A stretch of 64,000 nt of DNA from Natrinema ejinorense. Its GTDB lineage: Archaea > Halobacteriota > Halobacteria > Halobacteriales > Natrialbaceae. The stretch's first letter is position 1, and every line of letters begins with the position of its first letter. Of the stretch, positions 1 to 9,045 are shown piece by piece. Location: assembly GCF_002494345.1 (NCBI RefSeq), contig NZ_NXNI01000001.1, positions 1,798,001-1,862,000 of the forward strand, read 5' to 3'. The translations under genes and the position numbers were made by a program. The notes under the pieces are model-generated. The model was given only the letters and a program-made list of their open reading frames with translations. It ran no database searches and had not been told where the DNA came from.

Positions 1-1437
1 GGCGGTCGTCCTGATGAGTTCGAACTGGGTCTCGGGCGTGAGGATCTCTTCGTCCTCGATCAGGATGGAGCCGAGCATCCGGCCCGTCACCGTCGACAGC
101 GAGAGGACGTACTCGGCTCCGGCCCGGTAGAACTTCGGAATGTTCTCGGTCTCGTTCGCTCGCGCGATGATTTCGACGTCGGGCGCGACCTGCTTGAGGA
201 CCAGCGTCGCGTAGATCGTCGTCGCGTCGTCGTCGAGGGTGAGGATGATCGCTCGGGAGTCGTCGACGTCGGCGGCCTCGAGGACCGATTCGTCGGTGAC
301 GTCACCGACGATGTCGACGCCCGGTTCGTCCGCGAGGTCGACGACGCAGGTCGAGACGCCGCCGGATGCGAGCGTTTCGACCGCGGTCCGTCCGACGACG
401 CCGTAGCCGCCGACGACGACGCGGTCCGGGTTGTGTCGGAACGCCGATACCGTCCGCGATTTCAGCTCCGTGAGGTCGTCGCGACGGCCCGCAACGAGCA
501 GGATCGTGTTCCCGTCGATCACGTTCTCGGAGCCGGGAACGGGGACGAACTCGCCGTTGAACCACGCGCCGATGACGGTGATCCCCATCCGATCGCGGAT
601 GCCCGACTCGGGGATCGTCTGGCCGACGAGGTCGCTGTGGTCCTGGACGAGCAGTTCGGTCACCGCGAGGTCCTCGCTGAGTTCGATCGTGTCCCGGAGT
701 TCGGCCGAGACGGTCGTCGTCGCCTTCGTCGCGAGGCTCTGGCCGAGTACGTGCCGCGGCCGGACGATCTCGTCGGCCCCGGCGTAGCGGTGATAGCTCG
801 CGACCTCGGCGTCTTCGACCACGCTGACGAGTTCGAGGTCGCTCGAGAGTTCCCGCGCCGTGAGGATCACCATCGCGTTGGTCTCGTCGTCGATGTCGGT
901 GACGAGCGCGTCGGCCCGTTCGGCGTTGGCGGCCCGCAGCGTCTCCTCCTGGTCCAGTTCGCCGTAGATGGCGTTCGTCCCCTCGTTGTTGAGGTCGACG
1001 ACGAGTTCGGCGTCGTCGTCGACGAAGACGTAGGGAACGTCCGCCGCCTCGAGTTCCCCCGCGAGGACGTCCGAGCGCGGCGTGTACGAACAGATGACGA
1101 CGTGGTCGGTGAGGTCGGTCGACTCCGGCGGCCGATCCTCGAGGGCCTGCTGAAAGAGCGGGACGACGATGAGCGGCAGGGCCAGAAAGACGAGCAAGAC
1201 GCCCGTGAGGTTCATCGCGACCACCATCAGGTTCATGGGGGTACTCTGCCAGTCGTCCGCGTCGCCGCCGAAGCCGGCCGTGGTCAGCGTCTCGATGACA
1301 GTCTGGATCGCCTGGGCGTACGTCTTCGCTTCACCCTCGAACGTGGCCATTCCCAGTTGGTAGAGCCACGCGTAGACGAGGACGAGGCCGAGAACGGCAA
1401 CCAGTGAGAGGACGATCCGCCGCCACCAGTGATTCAT
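1..1437 (-). CDS. TrkA-type K+ channel / RCK protein, 3' end cut by the window
   Basis: The frame is open from ATG at 1437 to the window edge (479 codons, no stop seen), so the C-terminus is missing. Two hydrophobic helices (about residues 8-28 and 68-95) flank a pore-loop-like segment whose filter reads TLTTAGFGGD at 50-59. Behind them lie two Rossmann RCK/TrkA-N domains, the first from about residue 112 (VVICSY) and the second from about 340 (VVVVGGYGVVG, a GxGxxG nucleotide motif), separated by a TrkA-C-like segment. This fits a two-TM potassium channel or Kef-like protein gated by cytoplasmic nucleotide- or ion-sensing domains. The filter is not the textbook TVGYGD, so the ion selectivity is uncertain. 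The gene is divergent from the aldo/keto reductase. Confidence 0.85.
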   Translation of the reverse strand, partial: MNHWWRRIVLSLVAVLGLVLVYAWLYQLGMATFEGEAKTYAQAIQTVIETLTTAGFGGDADDWQSTPMNLMVVAMNLTGVLLVFLALPLIVVPLFQQALEDRPPESTDLTDHVVICSYTPRSDVLAGELEAADVPYVFVDDDAELVVDLNNEGTNAIYGELDQEETLRAANAERADALVTDIDDETNAMVILTARELSSDLELVSVVEDAEVASYHRYAGADEIVRPRHVLGQSLATKATTTVSAELRDTIELSEDLAVTELLVQDHSDLVGQTIPESGIRDRMGITVIGAWFNGEFVPVPGSENVIDGNTILLVAGRRDDLTELKSRTVSAFRHNPDRVVVGGYGVVGRTAVETLASGGVSTCVVDLADEPGVDIVGDVTDESVLEAADVDDSRAIILTLDDDATTIYATLVLKQVAPDVEIIARANETENIPKFYRAGAEYVLSLSTVTGRMLGSILIEDEEILTPETQFELIRTTA

Positions 1438-1747
1438 CACCGGGTAGTGACTGTCGAGCGGTTTGTAGCTTCGGAAACCGGCTCCTGGATCGCAGGAGAC
1501 ACGGCTGTTCGTCGAGAGAAAAGTATCGCTCGCGGACGTATTCGGCTCTGTGTCTCGTCCGCTCGAGGAGTACTACGGAGCGTGGACCATGGAGAGGATG
1601 GTCGACCTCGAACGGATCGTTTCCGAACGCCGTACGCGCCGGTCGAACGGTCATCGACAACGCGGTCGTCGGATCGTCAACGCGCTCGAGTGACCGCCGT
1701 TCGCCGCTTCCCCATGCGTTTTGCACTCGGGGGGCGAACCCGCGTCC
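1438..1747. other. Divergent intergenic region
   Basis: This 310-bp stretch separates the channel gene from the aldo/keto reductase. It should hold both promoters, but I see no strong TATA-like box, palindrome or short gene that I can defend. The open frames crossing it are arginine-rich and look like shadows. Confidence 0.4.
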
Positions 1748-2764
1748 ATGGAGTACACGACGCTCGGAAATACGGGTACGACAGTATCGAAGCTCTGCTT
1801 CGGAACGTGGCGCTTTGGCAAGCAAAGCGACGGCACCGTCGAGACCGACCGCGAGGAAGCGCACGAACTGCTCGACGCCTGCTGGGAGCACGGCATCAAC
1901 TTCATCGACACCGCGAACGTCTACGGCAATCCCAACGGCAAAAGCGAGCGCTGGATCGGCGAGTGGCTCGAGGACCGGGGCCACCATCGGGAGGACCTCG
2001 TCCTCGCCTCGAAGGTCTATTTCCCCTTCGACGGCCGGGGCGAACCCGGGCCGAACGACTCCGGACTCGGCCGCAAGCACATCCGCGCCCAGATCGAGGG
2101 TACCCTCGAGCGATTGGGGACCGACTACCTCGACCTCTACTACATCCACCGCTGGGACGATGACACGCCGATCGAAGAGACGATGCGAACGCTGACCGAA
2201 CTCGTCCGCGAGGGCAAGGTCCACTACCTGGGGGCCTCGAGCATGGCCGCCTGGAAGCTCACCAAGGCGCTGTGGACCAGCGACGTCGAGGGTCTCGAGC
2301 GCTTCGACGTGACCCAGCCGATGTTCAACGCCGCCGATACGGACGACGTGAGCGACTACCTCGACGTCTGTGCGGAGCAGAATATCGCCGTCTGTCCGTA
2401 CTCGCCGCTCGCTGGCGGCTTCCTTACCGGGAAGTACGAGCGGGCCGACGACGGCACCGTGATCGCGCCGGACGGTGCCCGGGGCAGCCTCACCGATCTG
2501 TTCGAGGATCGCTACACCAGCGACACCGCCTGGGAGGTGCTCGAGGCCGTCGAGTCCGTCGCCGACGAGATCGACGCCACGCCGGCACAGGTGTCGCTGC
2601 GGTGGTTGATGGCGCAGGATCGGTTCACCTGCGTGCCGATCGTCGGCGCACGGACGGCCGACCAGCTCGAGGAGAACCTCGGCGCGGTCGACCTCGAACT
2701 GTCCGCCGAGCAATTCGAGCGGATCGACGCGGCGCGTGGCGCGGACGGCCGCGACTATCGCTAA
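1748..2764 (+). CDS. Aldo/keto reductase
   Basis: The 338-residue protein is an NADPH-dependent aldo/keto reductase of the TIM-barrel family, reducing or oxidising carbonyl compounds in the cytoplasm; the substrate cannot be read from sequence. The AKR catalytic tetrad is visible: D54 and Y59 in FIDTANVYG, K89 in LASKVYFP and H134 in YYIHRWDD. The C-terminal cofactor-binding part (VPIVGARTADQLEENLGA) is also present. ATG 1748 is chosen because MEYTTLGNTG is the usual AKR N-terminus; an upstream in-frame TTG at 1721 only adds nine unlike residues. It is a single gene, followed 85 bp later by the halocyanin-like gene on the same strand. Confidence 0.9.
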   Translation: MEYTTLGNTGTTVSKLCFGTWRFGKQSDGTVETDREEAHELLDACWEHGINFIDTANVYGNPNGKSERWIGEWLEDRGHHREDLVLASKVYFPFDGRGEPGPNDSGLGRKHIRAQIEGTLERLGTDYLDLYYIHRWDDDTPIEETMRTLTELVREGKVHYLGASSMAAWKLTKALWTSDVEGLERFDVTQPMFNAADTDDVSDYLDVCAEQNIAVCPYSPLAGGFLTGKYERADDGTVIAPDGARGSLTDLFEDRYTSDTAWEVLEAVESVADEIDATPAQVSLRWLMAQDRFTCVPIVGARTADQLEENLGAVDLELSAEQFERIDAARGADGRDYR

Positions 2765-2849
2765 CCTCGCCACTCGTCGCTGGAGTGACGTTCCCATTCG
2801 TTCGGATTTCTACAGGCATTTATTGCTGTTTGGACCCCAAGCGAACGTG

Positions 2850-3329
2850 ATGGCACGAGAGAGGGGCATGTCCCGACGACGGATGCTCGAGCTAACAGGT
2901 GTCGCAGGGTCGACAGCGTTCATCGCCGGCTGCGGTGGCAGCGGTAACGGTGGGAATGGCGGTAACGGTGGTACCGACGGCAACGGCGAGAGCGGTGAGG
3001 CGCTCGAGCCCGAGACGCAGATCGAGTTCGACGGGCAGACGTCCGGCTGGCTCGGCATCGAACCGGACTCGATCGCCGACCAGGAAAACCCGACCCTCAC
3101 TCTCCAAGAGGGTGAAACCTACGAGATCGGCTGGACGACCGGCGACGGCGCCCCGCACAACATCGCGATCTACGACGAAAACGACGACGTCGTCGACGAC
3201 CTCCAGACAGAGCAGGTGACTGAGCCCGGCGACGATCAGTGGCTCGAGTTCGAGGCCAGCAGCGAGATGGTCACGTACATCTGCGAGGTCCATCCGACGA
3301 CGATGGTCGCCGATATTCGAGTCCAATAG
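2850..3329 (+). CDS. Halocyanin/plastocyanin-like blue copper lipoprotein
   Basis: This 159-residue protein is a predicted type 1 copper electron carrier held at the outer face of the membrane. The N-terminus has a Tat-type SRRRML motif (residues 8-13), a hydrophobic stretch and a lipobox ending in C28 (IAGC), then a Gly/Asn-rich linker (29-48). The cupredoxin ligands are complete: H103 in APHNI, then C145, H148 and M152 in CEVHPTTM. ATG 2850 keeps the whole signal; ATG 2868 is an alternative that leaves a very short n-region. Family members carry electrons to or between respiratory complexes; the partner here is unknown. It converges with the M24 peptidase gene. Confidence 0.9.
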   Translation: MARERGMSRRRMLELTGVAGSTAFIAGCGGSGNGGNGGNGGTDGNGESGEALEPETQIEFDGQTSGWLGIEPDSIADQENPTLTLQEGETYEIGWTTGDGAPHNIAIYDENDDVVDDLQTEQVTEPGDDQWLEFEASSEMVTYICEVHPTTMVADIRVQ

Positions 3330-3413
3330 CGCAGTCGCGACGCGATAGATCGCGAACGCGAGACGGTTGCGTGCCGCCGAACGACGGGGCCGTTTCGACG
3401 GACCTCGTTCGGG

Positions 3414-3431
3414 GACAGGGCTTGCCCTGTC
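3414..3431. terminator. Perfect hairpin between convergent genes
   Basis: GACAGGGC, a TT loop and GCCCTGTC form a perfect 8-bp stem. It sits between the 3' ends of the convergent halocyanin-like gene (stop 3329) and the M24 peptidase gene (stop 3466). There is no strong T tract on either side, so a role in transcription termination is likely from position but not proven. Confidence 0.5.
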
Positions 3432-3465
3432 TCCAACGGTCCCCGTCTCGCCTGTCCGTCCTTCC

Positions 3466-4662
3466 TTACTGTCGACCGCCAGCCGTCGGCTCGAGCCCGA
3501 TTCGGTACTCCGTCAGGTTCTCGTACCCGTCCGCGGTGACGACCACGAGATCCTCGATGCGGACGCCGCCGACCGCGGGGTCGTAGATGCCGGGTTCGAT
3601 CGAGATCACGTGGCCCGGTTTCAGTTCGCCGCCGGAGGGCGAGACGCTGGGTTGTTCGTGGACGTCGAGGCCGACGCCGTGGCCGGTACTGTGTATGAAT
3701 CCCGTCTCGGTGGTTGGGTCACTCCGCAGCGTCTCGTAGCCCGCCGCTTCGATCACGTCACAGACTGTGTCGTGAACCTCGGCCCCCGTCACACCCGCTG
3801 CGACCGTCTCGAGGGCGGCCTGGTAGGCCCTTCGCGTGACCTCGTAGCGCCGTCGGGCTTCCTCGCCGGGGTCGCCGCGAGCGAACGTCCGGGTCATGTC
3901 GGCGAAGTAGCCCGTCTCCTTGTCCCGCGGGAAGATGTCGATCACGATCAACTCGTCGGACTCGAGCGGGCCGCTGCCCCGATCGTGGGGGTCCGCGCCG
4001 TCGGCCCCGCAGGCGACGATGGTCTCGTCGAGCGCACAGCCGTGTCGGAGCAGTGTGACTTCGATTTCCTCCGTGACGCGCTCGCTGGTGAGTGCCTCGC
4101 CGTCGTGGACGAGGATTCCGTCTTCGACGTCCGCGGTCGCGATCAGTTCCTCGGCGGTCGCCATCGCGGCCTCGTTAGCACGTTGGCTCGCCCGAATCTG
4201 GTCGACCTCCCAGTCGGTTTTCGTCGCGCGGATGTCCGTCACGATGCCCTCGCGTTCGACCGTCACCGTGAGTCCGTCCTCGCGGAGCCCGTCCGCCGTT
4301 CCCGTCGGGAAGTTTCGGGGAACCGCGACCGACGCTACCTCGTGGTCCCCGAGAAAGGCCGCGAGCGTGCGTATTTTCCCCTCGTACTGGCCGTATTCCC
4401 CGACCAGTTGCTGGTAGTCGTACGCGGCTCGCCGAGTCACGGACGCCGCGTTTGCGTCCGCACTCGCGCGACCGTACTCGAGGCCGGAGACGAGCAGGTG
4501 GACGCCGTCCTGGGTCACCAGCGTCTGGTAGGGATCCGGTGCGGTAAAGCCGGAGACGTATCGCTGGTCCGAATCCGAGGCATCGTCATCGATCAGGTAG
4601 CCGTCCAGCCCCTCGGCCGCGAGATACTCGCGAAGCGCGGCGAGATCGACGTCGACGTTCAT
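3466..4662 (-). CDS. M24 family metallopeptidase (Xaa-Pro dipeptidase-like)
   Basis: The 398-residue protein has the two-domain build of Xaa-Pro dipeptidases and aminopeptidases: a creatinase-like N-terminal domain (about 1-150) and a pita-bread catalytic domain. All five metal ligands can be read: Asp in VIDIFPRD, Asp in ADMTRTF, His in STGHGVGLDVHE, Glu in SIEPGIYD and Glu in VRIEDLVVV. Such enzymes bind two divalent metals and cleave peptides at proline in the cytoplasm. The start ATG 4662 gives the usual N-terminus. It is a single gene, divergent from the lipoprotein at 4765. Confidence 0.9.
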   Translation of the reverse strand: MNVDVDLAALREYLAAEGLDGYLIDDDASDSDQRYVSGFTAPDPYQTLVTQDGVHLLVSGLEYGRASADANAASVTRRAAYDYQQLVGEYGQYEGKIRTLAAFLGDHEVASVAVPRNFPTGTADGLREDGLTVTVEREGIVTDIRATKTDWEVDQIRASQRANEAAMATAEELIATADVEDGILVHDGEALTSERVTEEIEVTLLRHGCALDETIVACGADGADPHDRGSGPLESDELIVIDIFPRDKETGYFADMTRTFARGDPGEEARRRYEVTRRAYQAALETVAAGVTGAEVHDTVCDVIEAAGYETLRSDPTTETGFIHSTGHGVGLDVHEQPSVSPSGGELKPGHVISIEPGIYDPAVGGVRIEDLVVVTADGYENLTEYRIGLEPTAGGRQ

Positions 4663-4734
4663 AGACGACCGTGCGAGTGCCGACTACATAATATCGGGGT
4701 TCCGAGCCGTTCCGGACCGATTCGAATCCACAAA

Positions 4735-4742
4735 CTTATCAA
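4735..4742 (+). promoter_or_regulatory. TATA-like box of the LolA-like lipoprotein gene
   Basis: The AT-rich CTTATCAA is centred about 26 bp before ATG 4765 in an otherwise GC-rich sequence. That is the spacing expected of an archaeal TATA box driving a leaderless or nearly leaderless transcript. Confidence 0.5.
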
Positions 4743-4764
4743 TAGAGGATACTGTATCACGCGT

Positions 4765-5919
4765 ATGAAACGTCGCCGGCTCCTGGCAACGGGGGCTGCA
4801 GTCGCACTCGCCGGCTGTGTCAGCTATACGGGCGACACCGATGCATCCCCCTCGAGCGAGACACTCATCCGGGAGGCAATCGAGCAGCGCCGCGGCATGA
4901 CCGATCTCGAAGCGCGCCGAACCATCCGGGTCGAAACCACCGAGGACGCGTTCCAGCGGACCGAGGCAATCGCTCGAGAGCCGCCGGCCAAGCAGCGTAT
5001 CGAGGTCGTCGAGTCGACCGATCCGGACGTTCCAGCCGGCTCGATCATCGTGACGAATCGGACGACGACCTGGGAGTATAACCCGGCGACGAACGTCGCG
5101 GACAGGCAGTATCACCCGAACAAGGTCGACACCGACGGGACGAAACGCGAACTCGAGGAATTGCGGTCGGCGTACCGGCTCGACTACCAGGGGACCGAGA
5201 CCGTCGACGACCGCACGGCCCACGTCATCGAGACGCGACCGCCGGTCGAGGACATCGATCGATCGATCAACCTCGTCGTCGGTGATACGGAGTTCGTCAT
5301 CCCGCTGGACGCGACCGAGAACGGCGAGGACATGTCTGTTAACCGAACAGTCTGGATCGACGATGAGTACCGGTATCCGATCAAGGAGCGAACCTCCATC
5401 GCTGACGACGAGGAGACGCGCTACGAACTGGCCGTCACGTATCAGGACCTCGCGATCGACGAGGGGATCGAGGAGGACACGTTTACGTTCCTGCCGCCGG
5501 CAGACGCGACAGTCGTCACCGACGGTCCCGAACCCGACGGCGTCTTCGACTCCCGGTCGGCCGCCGCGACGGGGCTCCCATACGACTTGCCGGATCCGGA
5601 CGTGCCTGGCCCGTACGTACTCGATCGGATCACCGTCGTCGAGATGGGCGACCAGTACGGTGGACTGACCACGACGCTGTGGTACAACGATCCGAACGTG
5701 ATCGCGCGCGAACTCTACGTGACCGTCCGGGAGTCCCAGCGGTTCAGGCCGACCGCGCCGGCCCTCGAGGAGATCGATCTCGACGGCCGGACCGCATACC
5801 ATCGCGACGAGGGGGTCCGGACCATCTTCTGGAACTGTGCCGACCTGTCCTACGAGGTCTCGAGCCTGCGAGCGGAGACGCCGCTGCTCGAGATCGCATC
5901 GTCGATCGACTGTTCCTGA
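4765..5919 (+). CDS. LolA-like outer-surface lipoprotein
   Basis: This 384-residue protein begins MKRRRLLATGAAVALAGC, a signal with a lipobox whose Cys is residue 18, so it should be lipid-anchored outside the cell. The mature part resembles LolA/LppX-type proteins of the outer-membrane lipoprotein-sorting fold: repeated short beta strands with charged turns, about residues 25-230. Archaea have no outer membrane, so classic lipoprotein carriage does not apply, and a lipid- or ligand-binding role is only inferred. The C-terminal part (about 250-384) looks like a second DUF4367-type domain. It is transcribed alone; a strong hairpin (5955-6000) and an 86-bp palindromic repeat follow. Confidence 0.75.
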   Translation: MKRRRLLATGAAVALAGCVSYTGDTDASPSSETLIREAIEQRRGMTDLEARRTIRVETTEDAFQRTEAIAREPPAKQRIEVVESTDPDVPAGSIIVTNRTTTWEYNPATNVADRQYHPNKVDTDGTKRELEELRSAYRLDYQGTETVDDRTAHVIETRPPVEDIDRSINLVVGDTEFVIPLDATENGEDMSVNRTVWIDDEYRYPIKERTSIADDEETRYELAVTYQDLAIDEGIEEDTFTFLPPADATVVTDGPEPDGVFDSRSAAATGLPYDLPDPDVPGPYVLDRITVVEMGDQYGGLTTTLWYNDPNVIARELYVTVRESQRFRPTAPALEEIDLDGRTAYHRDEGVRTIFWNCADLSYEVSSLRAETPLLEIASSIDCS

Positions 5920-5954
5920 GGCGGGCTATGTGACTAGTGGCGGTCCACGCCTGC

Positions 5955-6000
5955 ACTGCAGGGTCGGCGGGGAGCAGCCCGCCGGATTCGACCCTGCAGT
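5955..6000. terminator. Strong hairpin after the LolA-like gene
   Basis: ACTGCAGGGTCG (5955-5966) and CGACCCTGCAGT (5989-6000) are a perfect 12-bp inverted repeat. An inner GCGGG/CCCGC pair extends the stem with a 6-nt bulge. It lies 35 bp after the lipoprotein stop codon, so it is a good terminator or mRNA 3'-end stabiliser candidate. Confidence 0.55.
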
Positions 6001-6017
6001 CGACGGGTGGAACGGTA

Positions 6018-6103
6018 CTATCGTAGCAACTGAAACGACTCACACACTGATCACAACGCTGTCGTGCGATCAGGTGTACGATGACTTTCGGTTGCTACGA
6101 TAG
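6018..6103. repeat. 86-bp palindromic element, family B, copy 1
   Basis: The ends CTATCGTAGCAACTGAAA and TTTCGGTTGCTACGATAG are inverted repeats (17 of 18 match, the odd pair being G.T). The inside is also an imperfect palindrome (CACTGATC against GATCAGGTG), so the whole element can fold into one long hairpin. A second copy of exactly the same length lies at 56779-56864 with 11 differences. No transposase, and no clear target duplication beside it. It sits between the lipoprotein gene and aroA, ending 108 bp before the aroA start. Confidence 0.85.
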
Positions 6104-6211
6104 GTCCCGGAGCCGGGTTCCGTTCGACACCGGTATCGATCCCGAACCGTCGCGGATCGAGAAACGCCCGCAATCGGTACCGTCATAGGCGGACCGTACG
6201 ACACCTCGAGC

Positions 6212-7510
6212 ATGAACGTCACGATCAGGCCCTCGAGCGTCGAGGGGACGGCGCGGGCACCGCCTTCGAAGAGTTATACCCACCGGGCGATCCTCGCGGC
6301 GGGCTACGCCGACGAGGCGACTGTCCACGACGCGCTCTGGAGCGCGGACACGCAGGCGACCGCCCGGGCGGTGGGACTGTTCGGTGGCGATGTCGACCGA
6401 CACGACGACGGGACCCTCGAGATCGACGGCTTCGACGGCCGTCCCGAGGTGCCGGCGGACGTCATCGACTGCGCGAACAGCGGGACGACGATGCGTCTCG
6501 TCACGGCGGCGGCCGCACTCGCGGACGGGACCTCGGTACTGACCGGCGACGAATCCCTGCGCTCGCGCCCGCAGGGTCCGCTCCTCGAGGCGCTCGCCGA
6601 TCTCGAGGCCGAGGCGTACAGCACCCGCGGGAACGGACAGGCCCCGCTGGTCGTCACCGGCCCCCTCGCGGGCGGCGACGTGTCGATCCCCGGCGACGTC
6701 TCCTCTCAATACATCACCGCCTTGCTGATGGCCGGTGCGGTCACCGAGGAGGGGATCACCATCGACCTCGAGACCGAACTCAAGTCCGCGCCGTACGTCG
6801 ACATCACGCTCGAGGTGCTCGCGGAGTTCGGCGTCGAAGCCGGGAAGACGGAGACGGGCTTCCACGTCGATGGCGGGCAATCGTACGCGCCGGCGGGTGG
6901 CGAGTACGCGGTTCCCGGCGATTTCTCGTCGATTTCCTACCCGCTTGCCGCGGGCGCGATCGCCGGCAATGCGGGTGAGAACGTCCGCATCGAGGGCGCA
7001 CACCCCAGTGCGCAGGGTGACAGCGCCATCGTCGACATCGTCGAGCGGATGGGTGCCGACGTCGACTGGGATCGAGACGCGGGGACGATCGACGTCTCGG
7101 CGGCCCCGCTCTCCGGGATCGAGGTCGACGTCGAGGACACCCCGGATCTGCTGCCGACGATCGCGACGCTGGGCGCGGTCGCGGACGGCGACACGCGGAT
7201 TACGAACGCCGAGCACGTCCGGTACAAGGAGACCGACCGCGTGAGCGCGATGGCCGCCGAGTTAGGAACGATGGGGGTCGAAACGACCGAAGAGCGCGAC
7301 TCGCTGACGGTCCACGGCGGTGCATCGACGCTCGAGGGCGCGACCGTCCAGGGGCGGGCCGACCACCGCATCATCATGGCGCTGGCGCTCGCGGGACTGG
7401 TCGCCGACGGCGAGACCACCATCGAAGGGGCCGACCACGTCGACGTCTCGTTCCCCGGCTTCTTCGGGCTGCTCGAGGAGTTAGGCGTGGAACTGGAGCG
7501 ACGGGACTAG
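6212..7510 (+). CDS. aroA: 3-phosphoshikimate 1-carboxyvinyltransferase (EPSP synthase)
   Basis: The 432-residue enzyme transfers the enolpyruvyl group of PEP to shikimate-3-phosphate, the sixth step of the shikimate pathway. Family motifs are clear: PSKSYTHRA at about 18-26 (substrate-binding Lys and Ser), NSGTTMR near 90, the [11 protein letters not shown] stretch near 170 and the ETDR motif near 346 ([10 protein letters not shown]). Length is normal for the family. ATG 6212 is the first Met and gives the typical N-terminus. It is transcribed alone, downstream of palindromic repeat B. Confidence 0.97.
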   Translation: MNVTIRPSSVEGTARAPPSKSYTHRAILAAGYADEATVHDALWSADTQATARAVGLFGGDVDRHDDGTLEIDGFDGRPEVPADVIDCANSGTTMRLVTAAAALADGTSVLTGDESLRSRPQGPLLEALADLEAEAYSTRGNGQAPLVVTGPLAGGDVSIPGDVSSQYITALLMAGAVTEEGITIDLETELKSAPYVDITLEVLAEFGVEAGKTETGFHVDGGQSYAPAGGEYAVPGDFSSISYPLAAGAIAGNAGENVRIEGAHPSAQGDSAIVDIVERMGADVDWDRDAGTIDVSAAPLSGIEVDVEDTPDLLPTIATLGAVADGDTRITNAEHVRYKETDRVSAMAAELGTMGVETTEERDSLTVHGGASTLEGATVQGRADHRIIMALALAGLVADGETTIEGADHVDVSFPGFFGLLEELGVELERRD

Positions 7511-7750
7511 TCCCGGAGGCGACGGAAAACACGCGACGACGAACCGCTCGATAGTCCATCCGTTCTGGAAGTGGTTGCCAGTGAGACACTCAGAAATCAG
7601 GCAACTCACGTCGTGTCCGTCCGGTCGAGCGATGGTCGTGGGCCACAACTGACACTGGTTGCTCGCTCGCGGATCGTATGCGGTCCTGGGCCCCCACCCG
7701 GACGGCCTCCCTCTCGACGAACGGCACACGTTCTTCCGACAAAGATAGCT

Positions 7751-7757
7751 ATTTATG
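7751..7757 (+). promoter_or_regulatory. TATA-like box of the thiolase gene
   Basis: ATTTATG is centred 27 bp before ATG 7781, in an A/T-rich island (7739-7780) that stands out from the GC-rich background. This suggests a strong leaderless promoter. Confidence 0.6.
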
Positions 7758-7780
7758 TCCACAAAAAATGATGGCATACA

Positions 7781-8923
7781 ATGTCAGCCAATACGCCGGT
7801 AATCGTTAGCGCTGTTAGAACCGCACAGGGGAAAGAAGACGGTGCGCTCTCGGATATCCGCAGCGAGGACCTCTCGATCCCGCTGGTCGACGAGATGCTC
7901 GCCGAGACGGGCGTCGAGGGCGAGGCCGTCGACGACCTGATGTGGGGCTGTGCCCAGCAGCGCTCGGAGCAGCGGACGAACATCGCGCGCCAGATCGCGC
8001 TCTTCTCGGAACTCGGCGAGTCGGTTCCCGCGACGACCATCGACCGACAGTGTGCCTCCTCCGCGCAGGCGATCATCAGCGCCGCGGACTCGATCGCCGC
8101 GGGTCGCCACGACGCGGTCATCGCCGGCGGCGTCGAGAGCATGAGCCGCGTCAAGATGGGCGGCGGTGATAGCGACGACATGTATCCCCCACTCGACGAG
8201 ACGTACGGGATGCGAAACCTCCAGATGGGGATGACCGCCGAGAAGGTCGCCGAGGAGTTCGACATCAGCCGCGAGGAACAGGACGAGTACGGCGCGCGCA
8301 GCCAGCAGCGCGCGGTCGAAGCGACCGAGGAAGGCAAGTTCGACGACGAGATCGTTCCCATCGAGACCGAGGACGGCGTCCACGACGAGGACGAGGGACT
8401 CCGCCCCGGCACGACTCCCGAAAAGCTCGCCGAGTTACCCACGGTGTTCAAGGAGGACGGCACGGTCACGCCCGGCAACGCCTCCCAGATCGCCGACGGC
8501 GCGGCCGGCGTCATGCTCACCAGTCGGGACTTCGCCGACGAGAACGACCTCGAGGTGCTGGCGGAAGTCGGCACCAGCTACGTCGCGGGCGTCGATCCGA
8601 CCATCATGGGCGTCGGCCCCGTGCCGGCGACTGAAGGACTGCTCGAGCGTGCCGGCCGCGAGATCGACGACTACGGACTCGTCGAGATCAACGAGGCGTT
8701 CGCCAGCCAGACGCTGTACTCTCAGCAGGAACTGGGCATTCCGGACGACCAGTTGAACGTCAACGGCGGCGCGATTTCGATCGGGCACCCGCTGGGTTGT
8801 TCCGGCGCGCGACTGCCGGTGACGCTCGTCCACGAGATGAACCGTCAGGGCGTCGACCGCGGTATCGCGACGGAGTGTGTCGGCTTCGGTCAGGGTGCGG
8901 CGATCGAGTTCGAGCTGCCCTGA
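7781..8923 (+). CDS. Thiolase (acetyl-CoA C-acyltransferase)
   Basis: The 380-residue protein is a thiolase, condensing two acyl-CoA molecules or cleaving 3-ketoacyl-CoA. The acylated cysteine is C91 ([10 protein letters not shown]), the catalytic His is H336 ([10 protein letters not shown]) and the second cysteine is C366 (ECVGFGQG; many family members have CxGGG here). Whether it works in beta-oxidation, mevalonate or polyhydroxyalkanoate synthesis is not decided by sequence; a PhaB-like reductase lies at 32.8 kb. A near copy of its last codons lies at 9011-9045. Confidence 0.93.
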   Translation: MSANTPVIVSAVRTAQGKEDGALSDIRSEDLSIPLVDEMLAETGVEGEAVDDLMWGCAQQRSEQRTNIARQIALFSELGESVPATTIDRQCASSAQAIISAADSIAAGRHDAVIAGGVESMSRVKMGGGDSDDMYPPLDETYGMRNLQMGMTAEKVAEEFDISREEQDEYGARSQQRAVEATEEGKFDDEIVPIETEDGVHDEDEGLRPGTTPEKLAELPTVFKEDGTVTPGNASQIADGAAGVMLTSRDFADENDLEVLAEVGTSYVAGVDPTIMGVGPVPATEGLLERAGREIDDYGLVEINEAFASQTLYSQQELGIPDDQLNVNGGAISIGHPLGCSGARLPVTLVHEMNRQGVDRGIATECVGFGQGAAIEFELP

Positions 8924-9010
8924 GACGACCGACCGAGGTATTTTGGTCCAGCTTTTGCGAGGGAGACCGCGAACGACGTGAGCGTGTCGACCGAGACAAA
9001 AGGTGGTCGT

Positions 9011-9045
9011 GTCAGGGTGCGGCAATCGAGTTCGAACTGCCCTGA
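9011..9045 (+). pseudogene. Duplicated 3' end of a thiolase gene
   Basis: The stretch repeats the last eleven codons and stop of the thiolase gene, 122 bp downstream. 34 of 36 bases (8889-8924 against 9011-9046) match, and both differences are synonymous third-position changes. The peptide end GAAIEFELP is kept. A T-rich run follows each stop (8938-8944 and 9060-9066) and a GCTTTTGCGA / GCTTTGCGA motif comes next, so the 3' flank is also related. No thiolase body precedes it. It is either a remnant of a lost tandem paralogue or a small tandem duplication. Confidence 0.75.

Noticed and set aside
433-1407. 324-residue plus-strand frame at the left edge
   Set aside because: It is Arg-rich and lies antisense to the channel gene, whose minus-strand frame has clear Rossmann motifs. 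High-GC antisense frames without stops are common here.
1331-2797. 488-residue minus-strand frame over the aldo/keto reductase
   Set aside because: The plus-strand frame has the full AKR tetrad; the minus frame has no domain and is a shadow.
4710-4735. GATTCGAATCCA sequence resembling a tRNA T-loop
   Set aside because: No matching acceptor or anticodon arm is found around it; it lies in the lipoprotein promoter.
3367-4764. Long N-terminal extension of the LolA-like protein
   Set aside because: It is antisense to the M24 peptidase gene and lacks a signal; the lipobox start at 4765 is correct.
6018-6103. Element B as a full insertion sequence
   Set aside because: It is only 86 bp, has no transposase frame and shows no clear target duplication.
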